Shown: in pieces, positions 10,950 to 22,897 of the stretch
Position numbering within the stretch: the first letter of the stretch is position 1
How the letters are laid out: every line of letters starts with the position of its first letter
Source of the DNA: Epiperipatus broadwayi
Taxonomy: Eukaryota; Onychophora; Udeonychophora; Euonychophora; Peripatidae
Length of the DNA: 64,000 nucleotides
NCBI GenBank assembly: GCA_028023455.1
Contig: JAQFVV010006215.1
Span: forward strand, 4,075,230-4,139,229
Direction of reading: 5' to 3'
Notes under the pieces: generated by a model
Database searches by the model: none
Seen by the model: only the letters and a program-made list of their open reading frames with translations
Told to the model about the DNA's origin: nothing
Program-made: the position numbers and the translations under genes

Positions 10950-12330
10950 CTCCAAAAAATTGTGTTTGTCAAAAAATGCCAATACTCATTCTTCATGACA
11001 TATCACTAGGCAATAAAAATAAGTATATAAATAATACAAAAGAATTAATATTGGCTGAATAAAAAATGATGAAACTATACAAACTGACAAAGTGAATATA
11101 ATAGACTATTGTCATTGAGATTTCATGCTTTAATACCATCCTATCTATGGCATATTGTGATAATGATTGTGTGTAATTTAAGGTGTACATATTTACATAT
11201 GAACATTTTATAATATGCACAGTTTTTTTTTTTTAAATCAATTGTTTTTTATGCATACTCATATTCCATTTGTTATGGATTGTTTAGCTTAATTTCTAAT
11301 AAAGCATTAATTTGTATTTAGCTTCATATTTATATTGCATTTGTTACCAATTGCTTAAATTAGTTTTAAATAAAGTATGAATATGCATTTAGCCTCCTAT
11401 CTGCATTTTATCTTTCAAAAGGAAAATTTATTCACAATCCATAAGAATCATTTACAAAAAAAAAAGGACCTTTACATATCAAACTCAATGGAGACCAGTT
11501 AACACAATCAGAAGTTATGCTTGTATACATAGAATTAATTTCATAACAATTACATTAAGACATTAATTATCACCAGAAATTGAAGACATAACTTTCCATT
11601 CCAGAAAATCATAGTTGTGGCCCATTTACATTAATCTGATCATGTATATCACATATATGACAGTGTTAGTCAATTCAAACACTTATTGTTTGCTAAATAT
11701 ATTAATATTTTTTTTTTATTCAATAGTTACTACAAATTCAGTAATAAATATTATATTTTATTTTTTGATAAATAAATTATTTTTATTGATAAATATATTA
11801 TTTTCATGATTTTACTTAACATACTTTACAAATTCAAATAATGTACTTTTTATTTTTTACCGATTACTTTTTTCTTTGGTAAGTACTATGGGGTTCATCT
11901 GCTTAATAAACTGCTTATTATAGGAGCATTATAAAGTATCCTATAAAATAAATCCTGCATATAATGTCAACCAGAAAGATTAAAAAACATATTCTTTAAT
12001 AGATTAAGAATTTAAAAATAATTATGTAACAAGAATACATGAGGATAAAAAAAGCGAAATTAATTTACAAATAATGAAATGTTGAAAGGATCACAAGATC
12101 ACTAGCTTCTTAAATAAAATAACAAAAGAAATCGAAAATAGAGTTAAAGATGAATATAGAAAGTCCTTGCTAATGATTGTGGCAAAGTATATAAAAATGA
12201 TATTTAATCTTAAGAAAAAATAACAAGTTTAATGTTATGCATAAACAGAATATCAGAAAATAAAACAGAAGAATATGACTTTTAGACAAAATATGGTAAT
12301 GATATAATGTAGATTTGACAAAAAGTTTTA
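10950..12330. repeat. AT-rich stretch with a two-copy tandem repeat at 11251-11405
   Basis: Two ~75-bp diverged units share CATTTGTTA, TTAGCTTAATT or TTAAATTAG, TAATAAAG or AAATAAAG, and TATTTAGC. Poly-A/T runs border them. The rest of the interval shows no gene or recognised element. Confidence 0.4.
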
Positions 12331-12335
12331 TTTTT

Positions 12336-12426
12336 GTCAAGCATTGGTGGCCGAGACGTTAGTACAGCCGCCTTACAAATAGTTGTCCTGGGCTTCGCTT
12401 CCGACACTTTGACACATAAAAAAAAA
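12336..12426 (+). mobile_element. tRNA-Gly-like mini-SINE, copy 1
   Basis: The body starts GCATTGGTGGCCGAGACGTT and ends CCGACAC. It is a decayed relative of glycine tRNA (anticodon-loop region GCCTTACAA instead of GCCTTCCAA). It is preceded by GTCAA and followed by TTTGACACATAAAAAAAA. The same preceding and following words occur in the copies at 46656 and 63327, so they belong to the element. Box A is eroded; box B (GGCTTCGCTTCC) is partial. Too decayed to be a working tRNA. Confidence 0.65.
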
Positions 12427-12429
12427 GAT

Positions 12430-13955
12430 TTATTTTAATAGTGCATATAATTAAGTAATAATATTCAATAATTATTTTTAAACTCTTAATTAACATCTCT
12501 TAAAAAGACTCAAGACCAAAGTGATTCGATATCACCTCGCCTTAGCAACTCCAATTCTTGAATACTTGTATCGTTTCTATAATTATATCATTGTTATTTA
12601 CTATAGATTTTATACAGTTTGTACATATAAATCTCTTAAATGTTTTTTAAACAAATTGTTTTAATTCTATAAGTTTGTAAAAATATTTATAGTATGTACC
12701 AATAAATCTTACATAATTTATAATAAAAACTTGTTAACGGAAAATACAGTCACAACTTACCCAAATTATAAGAAAACTGGTTTTTAAAAATGCCATTTTT
12801 TTTCAGCAATCATTTTTAAAATTAAAAAAAAAAATTCTTGGGGATTTTCACCTTTTATAGAGATTAAAATGAAGCAAAAATTTGCAACATTTATAAAGGC
12901 GCGATTTTATTTTTAAAACTTAATTTTCTGGAGCTTTTATTTAAAAGGGTGTTTATTTTTCAAAAGCAATGAAAATAATTTGACGTACAATAATTAAATA
13001 TTAAAATATTAAATGAGATGAAAATATATGGAAAGTATCCCTGACAATTCCGTTCATAATTTTCATTTTGAAGGCTTATACCATTGTTAAAACTACTGAC
13101 TATTTTTTGATTAGATGACATATTAGAACATCAAAAGGAAAATTGTCTAATTAATAATACTGCATATAATTTTTTAAAAAAAAAGAATGCTATTGTTGTG
13201 TAAAAATAATTTTTATAAAAAAGAGAAATATTTTGTAATGATTCATTCCGACTCTGTAGTAAACCGTGGAGCAATACTCCTTTATTAATGTTTATATTTG
13301 AATTTTCAGCTAGTGACATCTACTGGGTTTATTTCTTATATATTTATGTTTAGGAGATTGCAAAGTTAAAATGAATAATGTATTAGTCTTTCAGTGCATA
13401 TGTAAATTTAACATGTTTGTTTATGAGAAATTTAAGACCATTGCTAATTTAAATTTCATGCTCCTTGTTTGAATTGGTTTGTATTTCAATATATTTTACA
13501 ACATGCAGCAAACTATCAAGAAATAATTTCTTTGTCATGCTGGTTGAAATTTAGATTTTATTCACAAAATAGGATTGCTGAAAAAAATAATGCTGAGGAA
13601 GTGATTTGAAAAAATTTGTATACATATATATGATAATGAACTTCACCGAAATTGCATTCAGCCTTAGACTATAAAGAAGGAAAAATCCACGTTATTATGC
13701 AGATGAACAAACTATGTAAATTTGAATTACTAATACAAACGAAGACAAAAATCAATATCCTATCTGAAATATAGTAAATGATTTCCTTTATTGTGTGTTG
13801 TGCTTAGGTAAAGACAGGATTCATAATTGGGAAATATAAAGATAACTGTGAATAATTAATAAACATTGTTTGACTTAGAATAAGATATTTGTTTATCAAA
13901 GATGAGATACAATTTCTAATGTAAACAATCTTTTTTATCTATTTTCACTTACCGT
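12430..13955. other. AT-rich stretch, nothing recognised
   Basis: No coding or repeat signal could be defended. Part of the right end may be the decayed upstream portion of the PLE relic that begins near 13965. Confidence 0.4.
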
Positions 13956-13964
13956 CTTCAGTCA

Positions 13965-14345
13965 TTTAAGTTACTTTAGGGGAAATCATCATGAGCGTTT
14001 TATGAAATCTATCATTTTTGATATCATTTATAACACTGGAATTGGGTATCATATGCAACCATCAATAAAACTACATATCAGAAAAAATCTAATTTCATTA
14101 GGTTGATGATATTTTTGTTATTATGATTATATGGTGAAGCACAATCACAAACATTCTGGTCATACATTTGTAATATCTTCTTCAATTAAATTTACAATAA
14201 AATTAAAACAAGAAAACAAAAATTGAAATTCATAGATGCTCCTGTGATGAAATTCTCACACAAAAACTACTATTTACAGGCTCTCTGCCCACAGAACAAT
14301 ACTTAGCATACGCACCCAATTATTATTGAAACATAAAATTGTGAT
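13965..14345 (+). pseudogene. Penelope-like reverse transcriptase relic, C-terminal part
   Basis: Frame-broken translation contains an LVDDIF-like remnant (read FIRLMIFLLL), then WSYICNIF and, in a third piece, KLKFIDAPVMKFSHKN. The last matches the PLE motif 'xLxFLDVLVxR' that follows the YVDD box, and a PTHTDRY-like remnant (PTEQYLAYAPN) follows. The order is correct for a PLE. The consensus it resembles is the usual animal PLE type, not the lysine-rich one at 55651, so it is an older, different lineage. Confidence 0.45.
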
Positions 14346-14349
14346 TATA

Positions 14350-16045
14350 TTATAATTATGAAACAGAGCAAAAAAATCTTGTTCATATATCAATAATTAA
14401 AAAAAAAAACTCAACAGGATGAAGATAAAACAATATTCTCTTAATAAATGATTATCTAATATCTATTTTAAGAAAACAATAGTAGGTATTGTAGAGCAAT
14501 CCATACATTCCAGGAATAGCAGTCAGAACTGAAGAATATCTGCAGTCATTATAATATTAGAACAGCTTTTTAAAAACAAAGCAATCCAGTAACTACAAAA
14601 CCTGTACTTGAAATGTTAGAAAATAAAAACAGTATCCATGAAAGGTCATTCATGTCAATGTGTAAGAACATATATAAAGGAAATTAGCCGCACTATTGAA
14701 AAATAATTAAAATAACTTACATTAAGATATATGTATCTAAAGTAGCAAACATTGCATACACTGATAAGAAAATGGTTAATTGGAAAAAATAATATTGGCA
14801 AACAGAAAAATATAAGAAGAAAATTAAAAACACTGCTCACATGATAATGGCAAGTAACCCCATAGTTAGCATAGTGTATAATCCATAATGTTTTGAAAAT
14901 CGGTGGCATTTTCATAGATAAACATATAAATTTTTACTGCTGCGTTCTTTGACAGAATAGCTTCATTAATTAGAGCATGACTTTAATTCAGGATTCATAA
15001 ATGTAAAGGTTATTAAACATGCTTGTATTATCACTGATCAGGCCCACAACAATTGAAGAAAAGAGAATACTCCCATTGAAAATATTGTCTTCTATATTAA
15101 CATGGATGTTATTACAAATAGTTTAATGCTTTTGGAAAAATATAGAGTTTGAATTTTTTAAAACAAAAATTTAACAATTATAATTGATGGCTGAAATAAT
15201 TTAACATATAATTACAAATAAAATGCTATTTTTATAATTTCAGACAAACAAATACTTTATATGAACCTGTTACTATATAAAATACTAGGCATTATAAAAA
15301 AATATATCCAAAATTGATCAAAATTTAAATATAGTTATTGCATTTAAAATTTCCACTTCATTAAAAAAACAACTGAGAAAATTAGTAAGAGAAGTGACAT
15401 TTTATTAAAAGAAAGAATAAACAAAGATTTTTTGAATATCAAACCCGAAGTTACATTAGTAACATAGAATGTTCTTTAAAAGTTAAATTTACTGAAGAAA
15501 ACATCGGGTTTTTAATCACTAAAAAAATCTATATTGTAAATTATATGAAAAAATAAAATATCATAATTACTGCACTAAATAATCTAGCAGCAATTTCACT
15601 TATAAATTTTAGTTCTAAACATCCAACAGATGCTAAAATTTATATTCCAAAAAGAAAAAAAAAACGATTCAATTTTACCATTATACCATCTAATATCCAT
15701 TTATTAGATATAATTTGAGTCAAAAAATGCTCTAGAAAAAGCAGTAGAATGATGCTGGATTAAATCTTTCAAATTATCAAATCTATTATCATACTTTCTT
15801 GCTGATATAGGTAATGCTATATAGTTCTAATGGATACTAAATGATTATATCAATAAAAAAAATTTCCTCATATCAGACCAAGGCAAATATAAATCCTGTT
15901 CTAATTCCAGAAGCAAAATTATAAGCTTTATTGGGGGGGAATATAGCAGGTGCTTACTGAATCAGGAAAAAAGTAAATTAGCAGCATATTTCCACAAAAA
16001 TTCTACATCTCTATGATCTATATAGAATTCTCAAGAACCATGTTC
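14350..16045. other. AT-rich stretch between two PLE relics
   Basis: Nothing definite. The two flanking relics are both on the plus strand, so the interval may hold decayed linker of one or both elements. There are many short A runs and no open frame that looks coding. Confidence 0.35.
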
Positions 16046-16049
16046 TATT

Positions 16050-16760
16050 AAGAGCTTTTCTTAGTTTTATAAATTGGCTAAGTCAAATTTTCTTAAGATA
16101 TCTTTTCAAGATTCTTACTCCTTTAGCATATAAACCCTTTCTTATGGGTTTTAATCACTTGTGGAGTCTGTCAAGAGCATGATAATACAAAGAACTGATA
16201 TCCTGATAAGCGTTGATATGGAATTATTTACAAATGAACCCAATGATGAAGAATTGTCTACTGTAAAAAAAAGAGTAAAAGAATAGTTTATAAACTAGCA
16301 CAACTCTTACTAGTATTAGTATAGTGGAATTCTCAATACTTTATAAAACAAAACATACTTTTAATACAACATAAAATTGTTCTAAGAAAATAAAAAAATG
16401 GTTATAGGTCTACTATTGTCACCCATGATATATAACATTCACATGGAATGACATAAAATTATTTATAAATATTTTTCCATATATATATATTTGTTGTATG
16501 TCTACATGTTGAAGCATTATTACGAACATACTGGATGCACATCAATGGCTATATCCTTTAATTAAATTCACAATAGAATTACAATAAGAACAAAATTGAC
16601 ATTTTTAGATATTCTTCACAACAGAATCTAAAATCGCATTTAAAAAAATTCATATATTTATATAACAATATAAAGTATATCATATGAACCTAAACTCTGA
16701 TCATTATTCTGAAGTGGTTAACGCGTGTTTAGATCTTTACTATAACTAAACAAGCTAAGT
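16050..16760 (+). pseudogene. Penelope-like reverse transcriptase relic
   Basis: Broken frames give, in order: LISVDMELFTNEPNDEELS (PLE RT3 motif, 'SFDVxSLFTNVPxDExL'), then STVKKRVKE, MVIGLLLSPMIYNIHME (RT4, 'GxAMGSPLSPxxANIxME'), and LTFLDILHNR (RT7, 'LxFLDxxxxR'). At least three frame changes and many stops rule out function. The sense strand is opposite to the GABA-B receptor gene and the relic ends about 220 bp from its last exon. Motif order and spacing make the PLE call fairly safe. Confidence 0.6.
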
Positions 16761-16920
16761 AAGGTATATATTAAGAGAGCTGTATATTTATTTTTTGGTT
16801 AATAATGATTCATGATATTAATAGTAAAATCTATAATTATTAATATTATATATGTAATAAAAAATAATGATGTAATAACAATAAAAATAATATATGTAAC
16901 ATTTAAAATAAAAAATGTTA

Positions 16921-16967
16921 TTTATTTTTATTTGAAATAAATCTTAATTAGTTAAAATCCATTTATT
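16921..16967 (-). promoter_or_regulatory. Possible polyadenylation signals of the GABA-B receptor gene
   Basis: AATAAA occurs on the minus strand at the complement of 16962-16967, about 16 bases past the stop codon, and again at 16921-16926. In such AT-rich DNA the hexamer is common, and the first would give an unusually short 3' UTR, so either could be chance. Confidence 0.25.
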
Positions 16968-16982
16968 TATAAAGTATAATTT

Positions 16983-17072
16983 TTAAGAAATTTCAACACT
17001 CTCCGTTTGTTTTTCAAGTTGATTTTGCAGACTTTTTACTCTTTCTTGTAGGGTAGAAATAATGGCATCTTT
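16983..17072 (-). CDS. GABBR2: GABA-B receptor subunit, last coding exon (coiled-coil tail)
   Basis: The exon follows an acceptor TTTTTATTATAG and encodes 29 residues plus a TAA stop (complement of 16983-16985), beginning KDAIISTLQERV and ending ESVEIS. It enters in phase 0, matching the exit phase of the exon at 30347-30463. Leucine, isoleucine and valine fall at heptad positions (I-x3-L, V-x2-L, L), so it continues the C-terminal coiled coil by which GABA-B subunits pair in heterodimers. Vertebrate GABBR2 has more than 100 residues after the coiled coil; here the protein ends almost at once. An alternative longer 3' exon or an unseen intermediate exon in the 13.3-kb intron is possible. Confidence 0.75.
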   Translation of the reverse strand, partial: KDAIISTLQERVKSLQNQLEKQTESVEIS

Positions 17073-17079
17073 CTATAAT

Positions 17080-17925
17080 AAAAAAAGATATATATATACA
17101 AAGATGAAGATAGGAAAAAAACTAAGTAACAGAAAGCATAGAAAATTTACTGCTTTCTGATGCTTGTATCTATCTAGTAATAAGTAAAAATAAACTTTAC
17201 AACAAAGACTTCATGTTATGATAATTAGCAAATTCATCTCCTTGCCTACACCTTGTGTTTCAAATCTGCCCTGGATTAAGTTTTAAATGCTCTTCAGATT
17301 CTAAATAGATTTAGAATCTTTTTCAGTTACTAATAAACTATAATTCAGTCAGCCACATTATATTAGTTGGTTAAATAAGTGTTTAGTTAATTTCAACTAG
17401 AGTTAAAATAAATATAGAAAAATACTCAAATGGTCCAGATCTGGCTATTCAAAAGCCAGACTCATGATATCTTCACTTTTACTATTGTTTTAAGGATGAT
17501 GTTGGAGAGGAATTGAGTTTATAGTGAGAATTTGTAAATGTTTTTAACATTATATAGGTAAAACAATCTTTAAATAGTCCATTACAAGACAAAATCTTTT
17601 GCACTATCTCTCATCAAAAAGAAACAAAAAACAAAAGAAGGAAATATTCTCCAGATTTGACAATAGCCATAATAAGGATTTAAGCAGTTTTTCATTTTTG
17701 TTTCACTCTCTAGATAAGAACTGCTAGATACTCATTTACTGACCAGTATTAGATGATTATCTGGATTTACTATGGGTAAGATATCTGAAATAAAAATCCT
17801 AAATCTATTGAAAATATTTATTTATTTATTTTAATTTAGTCTCCTTCACATTTAGGTTATAGACATGACAAGCAGATGAACTACTGTTGCGTGATGATTA
17901 TAAATTTCTGATTTTATATTGTTAA
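17080..17925. other. Intron of the GABA-B receptor gene, unique AT-rich part
   Basis: Minus-strand intron sequence next to the last exon. No recognised repeat. The final ~30 bases lead into the GTCTAAGTGTTGACTGG repeat phrase, also seen near 49065 and 49395. Confidence 0.4.
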
Positions 17926-18752
17926 AAGGTTACCTAATTGTTGATTGTATTGATATTGGAATTGTCTAAGTGTTGACTGGTTTTTAATGATTTATAATTT
18001 GCATTTACAAATATGTAAAATAAAAAGCATGCTAATAGCTCTAAACAAACTTTTTTATTATGATAAATGCTATAAGAGAACACATTGAAATCATCTTTAT
18101 CTAGGATTGTCCCCATCTCCAGACTGTTTTCAAGCTATGGCTCTCTTTAGTGAGAAGCTAGGATATCACCAACTCAAGCTAAGCACTTATCTAAATGTTA
18201 ACTCTTAAGAAGAAGCTCTGAACCAACTACATGTCTTTAAATTCAGTTCTCCAAATGAAATAATCATATGGGCCTGAACTTAATTCAGATACATCATATA
18301 TTAATAGGCTCAGCATTGTAATTTAACCAAAGCTCCCAACAGTAAAATAATAATAGTAATAAAATCAAGTCATATATCACATGACTTATATAGCTTGTGT
18401 TTACAAATATGTAAAATAAAGAGACTGCTAATAGTTGTAAACAAGCTTTTTTTATGATAAATACTACAACAGAATGCATTCAAATCATCCACAAAAGAAC
18501 ACATTCAAATCATCTTTATTTAGGATTGTTTGGGGATGGGGACAACTCTAGATAAAGATGATTTGAATGCATTCTCTTGTAGCATTTATCATAAAAAAAA
18601 GCTTGTCTAGGGCTATTAGCATGCTCTTTATTTTACATAATTGTAAATACAAGCTATTTAAGTATATGACTAGATTTTATTACTATTATTAATTTTTATG
18701 TTGGGGGCTTTGGCTAAATTACATTGCTAAGCCTATTAACATTGCAGTATAT

Positions 18753-19323
18753 TGACTCTTCAATTACTGCACACAAAAGTTAATTTGCGAACTAGTTGGT
18801 TTAATTCTCAACACAGATCGATGCTTACTAATTTACAGTTTATACAAAGTTCTGATTCCAGCCGAGCTGTGTTAGAAAAATACACTATGTACACACGATA
18901 ACGAATACTCGCACGGTAATTCTGAACGTATAGTTTCTACGTTTAACTTCTCTTCTTTCTCCACGAGGGTAATACACAATTCCCACGCTATTCTCTTGCA
19001 ACTGATGCTCTTCTCGATTTCACTTAAAAACGCTCTGTACTCACTCTGTTGTTCTTTTCAAAAATGGCCCCCCTTTTATATGTTTGCTTTCTTTTGTTTT
19101 CTAGAGTAACTCTTATAAATTAAGGTGGGATTTAATTAAATTGGGTTTTGCTAATTAAATTCCTTCGTTATCTGTTTAATTAGTTTGTTACAATTGATTG
19201 CATTTCAAGCTAACGTCTATGATTAAAATATTAGTAGCAAAACTTAAAGATATAACAAAATAATATTTTAGAATAAGATACTTTCGTATGTACGTTCAAT
19301 TTAAAATGCATACATTACAAACA
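18753..19323 (-). mobile_element. Solo LTR inserted in the foldback arm
   Basis: Read on the minus strand the insert starts TGTTTGTAATG and ends GAAGAGTCA, the TG...CA of LTRs. It is less AT-rich than its surroundings and has a TATA box (ATATAAAAGG, complement of about 19073-19082) after a pyrimidine/purine-rich upstream part. The flanks TATA and TATG may be an imperfect short target duplication. The interruption is confirmed by the uninterrupted left arm of the host foldback. No internal region or partner LTR is present, so it is probably an LTR-LTR recombination product. The family is not recognised. Confidence 0.6.
19073..19082 (-). promoter_or_regulatory. TATA box of the solo LTR
   Basis: Minus-strand ATATAAAAGG is followed by GGGGCCATTTTTG and, about 30 bases on, by AACAGAGTGAGTACAG, where transcription would be expected to start. 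Orientation matches the host gene. Confidence 0.45.
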
Positions 19324-19569
19324 TATGGTATATCTGAATTAAGTTCAAGCCTGTATGATTATTTCAGCTGGAGAGCTTAATTTAAAGACATGTAGTTGTC
19401 TGAAAATTTCAGATCTTTTTAAGAATTAACTTTTAGATAAGTGCTTAGCTAGAGTTGGAATTTGAAATCTGGTATCCTAGGTCCTCACTGAAGAGACCCA
19501 TACCTCAAAACTGGTCTGGGAATAGCAACAATCCTAGATAAAGATGATTTGAATGTGATAATCCTAGAT

Positions 19570-21290
19570 AAAGTTGATTTGAATACATTGAGGATAAATT
19601 CTCTTCAAGTTGAATCAAGGTTTGCTATTAGACAGTTTTTCTTTATCATATCAATATAACAAACTTTTTTATACATCTGACATCAAATCACATTCTAAAT
19701 TATAGAATCTAGATTAAGTCTTTAATTGGCCATCCATTGTCCATTCTCTTACTAATATAATTAGATCAACTCTATTCATTCTTGTAAATATTTGATATAT
19801 CAGGTGTACGTGTTTGTTCTTCCACCTATGTGATTAAGGCTGTCAATTCCCCTTTGTTAATTCCAACATACATTTTTTCATACTTTGTTGAATAGTATGC
19901 AATTTCTGTATAGCTTTTCTCTTAAATATACAAGTAATGCATCAGATAAACACATTTAGTAAAGATTTTTTTGTGAAATATATAGACATACTTTCTTCAA
20001 ATGTTATGTTATTTTTACCCAAAGGACTCGGTGCAAGTTTAGTTCTACCATTAGCTTCAATAAATTTTTAATTCGCTACTATCAATCTTTACCTCCACTT
20101 TTTTTTTTGAAAAGCTTTTGATTATTACTCTAGATATTGTAGCATTTATTTTTCATTTTGTCTTTTTCTTGCTTTCATCTGATAGTTCATGTAATAATTT
20201 CCAAAGACTGCAATATAATTTCCAAAAACAGCCACATTATTTGCAAAATAAAAAAAAATAAGTAATCACTTTTTTTTTGGAATCTCATTTTAATCCATAT
20301 GATATTTCTTTTAAAACTGCTATAAAAAGTTTGAGAGATATGCAATAAACCTATTCTACATTCTTCCAGCTATTATGTATATATTTATCATTTAGATAAT
20401 TGATAAATAGCGTTGACAACATTTTCTCATTGTGTCTTTGCTTTTTTCTGTAACATCTATTTTTAAGGGATTTAATTTTATGCCTTGCTTATTATTCATA
20501 CTGTTTTTTCCATATAATTCAAGGTTTTATCAATTTTAATAATGACAAATGTTCTTCTTTTCACTGAAATAACTTTTCTTTCCACTACTAAAATGTTTGT
20601 GTTCTATTGTCAATAGCTTTTCTTGTCATTACACATTTCTCATGGCAACATTAATTCCAAGTATTCAGTTTTCTAGTAATCCATTTTTAAATATAGCAAG
20701 ACCCTAGTTCTTTGACATAGATATGGAAACTGACAAATATGTAATATATATTTTAAACACACACTTATATAGTAAAAACATTTTCAACATTTATATATAT
20801 GGTATGTATATACATTAATAATTCAATCTTATTTATAAGTACATATATTAAGACAAAATAATATTTTAAAAAAGTGTCAAAACGTTTCTATAAATAAATG
20901 AAAGGATACATCGTTCTTATTGTTTTTTAAAAGACCAGGTACAATTATTTAAAATTAATTTTATTCACTTTTTTACTTTTTATGTGACTTTGTTCTGTGC
21001 AAAGGTTTTAAAAAATTATGTTTAATAAAATAACACTTTAAAAAACAACAACAACAACAACAACATTATTTTTGCATTCTTCTTCATTTTTCAGATAATG
21101 GAAAAGATAAGTGATATTAAATTTGAAAATTTAAGCTTCTTTAAATATCGAAGAAGATTTCAACAGGTATTTGCTTTTGTATTCACTGGGCTCAGTAACT
21201 GTACTAGTAAACTAAACAATTAAAATTAAAAAAAAAAGTTTTTTATTCATTTCTAATTTTTATTAAACATTTACTTTTAGAACATAATTA
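19570..21290. other. Intron; T-rich on plus strand, possible decayed element on minus strand
   Basis: From about 19990 to 20700 the plus strand is T-rich with few G, so the minus strand is A-rich with broken lysine-rich frames, reminiscent of a decayed retroelement or transposase frame. No motif is clear enough to name it. A run of about seven CAA units lies near 21042-21065. Confidence 0.35.
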
Positions 21291-21299
21291 GATAATAAT

Positions 21300-21370
21300 G
21301 TGAAAGCTAAAACCTTTGACAGTTGTGCCTTAAAAATGCTTATGTGACAGCCAATCAGATGTAATAATGA
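21300..21370. repeat. Partial copy of the GTGAAAGCTAAAACC hairpin
   Basis: GTGAAAGCTAAAACCTTTGACAG then TTGTGCCTTAAAAATGCTTA matches the left arm of the hairpin at 21590-21795 but lacks the mirrored arm. Confidence 0.6.
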
Positions 21371-21589
21371 CTGCACGTGGAACTCTCAATTCAAAAACAC
21401 AAGCCAGAAATACGAGAATTTATATATAAATAAATTTATATATAAATAAGCCAGACTTAAGCATCCTGAACTAAGGGCGTGAAGCTTAAAAGACCACATT
21501 TAATTCACTAAATATTATATATAAATAAACAACTTGAAATCTTTTGATTTACTACAAAGCAATTTTCAAATCTAATGAAATGATAGTAA

Positions 21590-21795
21590 CAAATGTAAGT
21601 ATATGAAATTTATTAAGCCAAGCAGATGATATAATAATAATAACAATGTGAAAGCTAAAACCTTCGACAGTTGCACCTTAAAAATGATTAGCTGTCTCAT
21701 AAGCATTTTTAAGGTGCAACTGTTGAGGGTCTTTCACGTTGTTATTATTATTATATCAGCTGCTTGCACTTAATAATTTTCATATATTTAACATA
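21590..21795. mobile_element. Hairpin MITE, arms about 95 bp
   Basis: The left arm reads AAGCAGATGATATAATAATA ... GTGAAAGCTAAAACC ... GCACCTTAAAAATG. The right arm is its mirror, ending TATTATATCAGCTGCTTGC with ATTTTCAT against ATGAAATT outside. The loop is ATTAGCTGTCTCATAAG. Non-coding, intronic. Family not recognised. Confidence 0.7.
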
Positions 21796-21837
21796 ATTTG
21801 ATGAAAATTGCAATTATTAAAATATGGAGAGAGAACT

Positions 21838-22080
21838 ATTTTTACCTTTTTTGGTACTTGGGTATTATTCCTGCAACCTAGGAAAGATAGGACGACTTTT
21901 TACATACGCGATAAAGGCATAATGTTGCGAACATTAAATAAACCCTTGCGATTTGAGTTTTTTCCCTCGTCAAAAAACCTGTTTTTGAATGGGCATAAAA
22001 TGTGCTTTGAAACGTGTCAACTGAAACTATTATATAGGTGCTTTTTTGGACATTTTGGTATTTTTTTCTGATTCAAAATT
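21838..22080. repeat. Fragment of the TGCAACCTAGGAAAGATAGG repeat
   Basis: TTATTCCTGCAACCTAGGAA and AGATAGGACGACTTTTTACA match both arms of the hairpin at 24258-24445. The plus-strand frame 21808-22071 runs through it, is not supported by any motif and is probably a shadow. Confidence 0.5.
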
Positions 22081-22297
22081 TTGTTGTTTGTACATTTTAA
22101 ACTTACCATTTGTTATTATTGTGAATTTGGTTTAACATTTTTAATTTCAAATGCATTATTTACTTCTGTGTTTTTTTTCCCAATTTCAACTTGGTTATTG
22201 ACTGACTTCTGCGTTTTTGAATCTTTGAATTAAAAGTTTATTATTTAATTGTAATTGAATGAAGACATTGACTTTGTTATTTGTTAATTTCAAAAAT

Positions 22298-22508
22298 TAG
22301 ATTGCCTGGCAGAATTCCATTTAGAGCATGTACTGAGCAATCACTTGTTCCACAAATCTTTTGGAGAAATAGGAAGGACAGTAGGAAGGGGGGGTACTAC
22401 TAACAATCACCATTTTGTATGTAAAAATCGTCTGCATAAGTATATATTTCATAGAATATTTTTTCTTTTTTACTTTTATAAAAATATATTTATGTTGGCT
22501 TTTTTTGG
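22298..22508. repeat. Direct repeat GATTGCCTGGCAG, copy 1
   Basis: Shares GATTGCCTGGCAG, ATTTAGAGCATGTACTG, CTTGTTC, a GGGGGGG run, ACCATCACCATTTTGTATG-like sequence and AATCGTCTGCATAAGTATA with 23912-24115. Copies are about 1.6 kb apart in the same orientation. Overlapping frames on both strands are shadows. Confidence 0.65.
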
Positions 22509-22897
22509 TTGTCATCGATGAGCAACCATATCCCACTGGATGGCGCAGTTATCATGCTAAAACTATAAAATATGATCATTCACGGGCCATTAATTATAAT
22601 CATTTTGATGTGTTTTTTTGTAATGCGAAAATAAAAACAAAAGAAAATCGTCTTTTTTAAATATTATTTAATTTTAAATATTATTTTTTATTAACGTATA
22701 CAAATTAAATGATAATAATAAATGTAAAATAAAATAAACAAATTACAATTTGATTCGTCTTTTTTAGTTTTCTTTTTATTAGAAAAATCAATTTTCTATC
22801 GGAGATTTTTTTACTGGGGTTACGGCTTTTTTTTTTTGTTGTTTACCGCTATTTTTTATTTCAAATAGAATGACAACTAAAAGTGAAAGTTGTTACG

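Larger units (their letters stand above)
17934..19565. mobile_element. Large foldback element, split by a solo LTR
   Basis: The left arm (about 18065-18530) and right arm (18541-18752 plus 19328-19545) are inverted copies. Landmarks include TAGATAAAGATGATTTGAAT, AAGCTTGT, TTTACAAATATGTAAAATAAAG-like sequence and ATCTGAATTAAGTTCA. The right arm is interrupted by the LTR at 18753-19323. Both arms contain eroded hammerhead-like cores: minus-strand CTAAAGA...GAAAAC near 18125-18170, and plus-strand CTGAAGA...AAAACTGGTCTGGG near 19488-19520. These align with the core of the CAGGCAAAACTC family. It is therefore an old inverted dimer of a hammerhead-bearing unit. Non-coding. Confidence 0.6.

Noticed and set aside
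18753-19323. Promoter and first exon of a host gene
   Set aside because: TG...CA ends, disruption of a foldback arm and a TATA box in the middle fit a solo LTR better.
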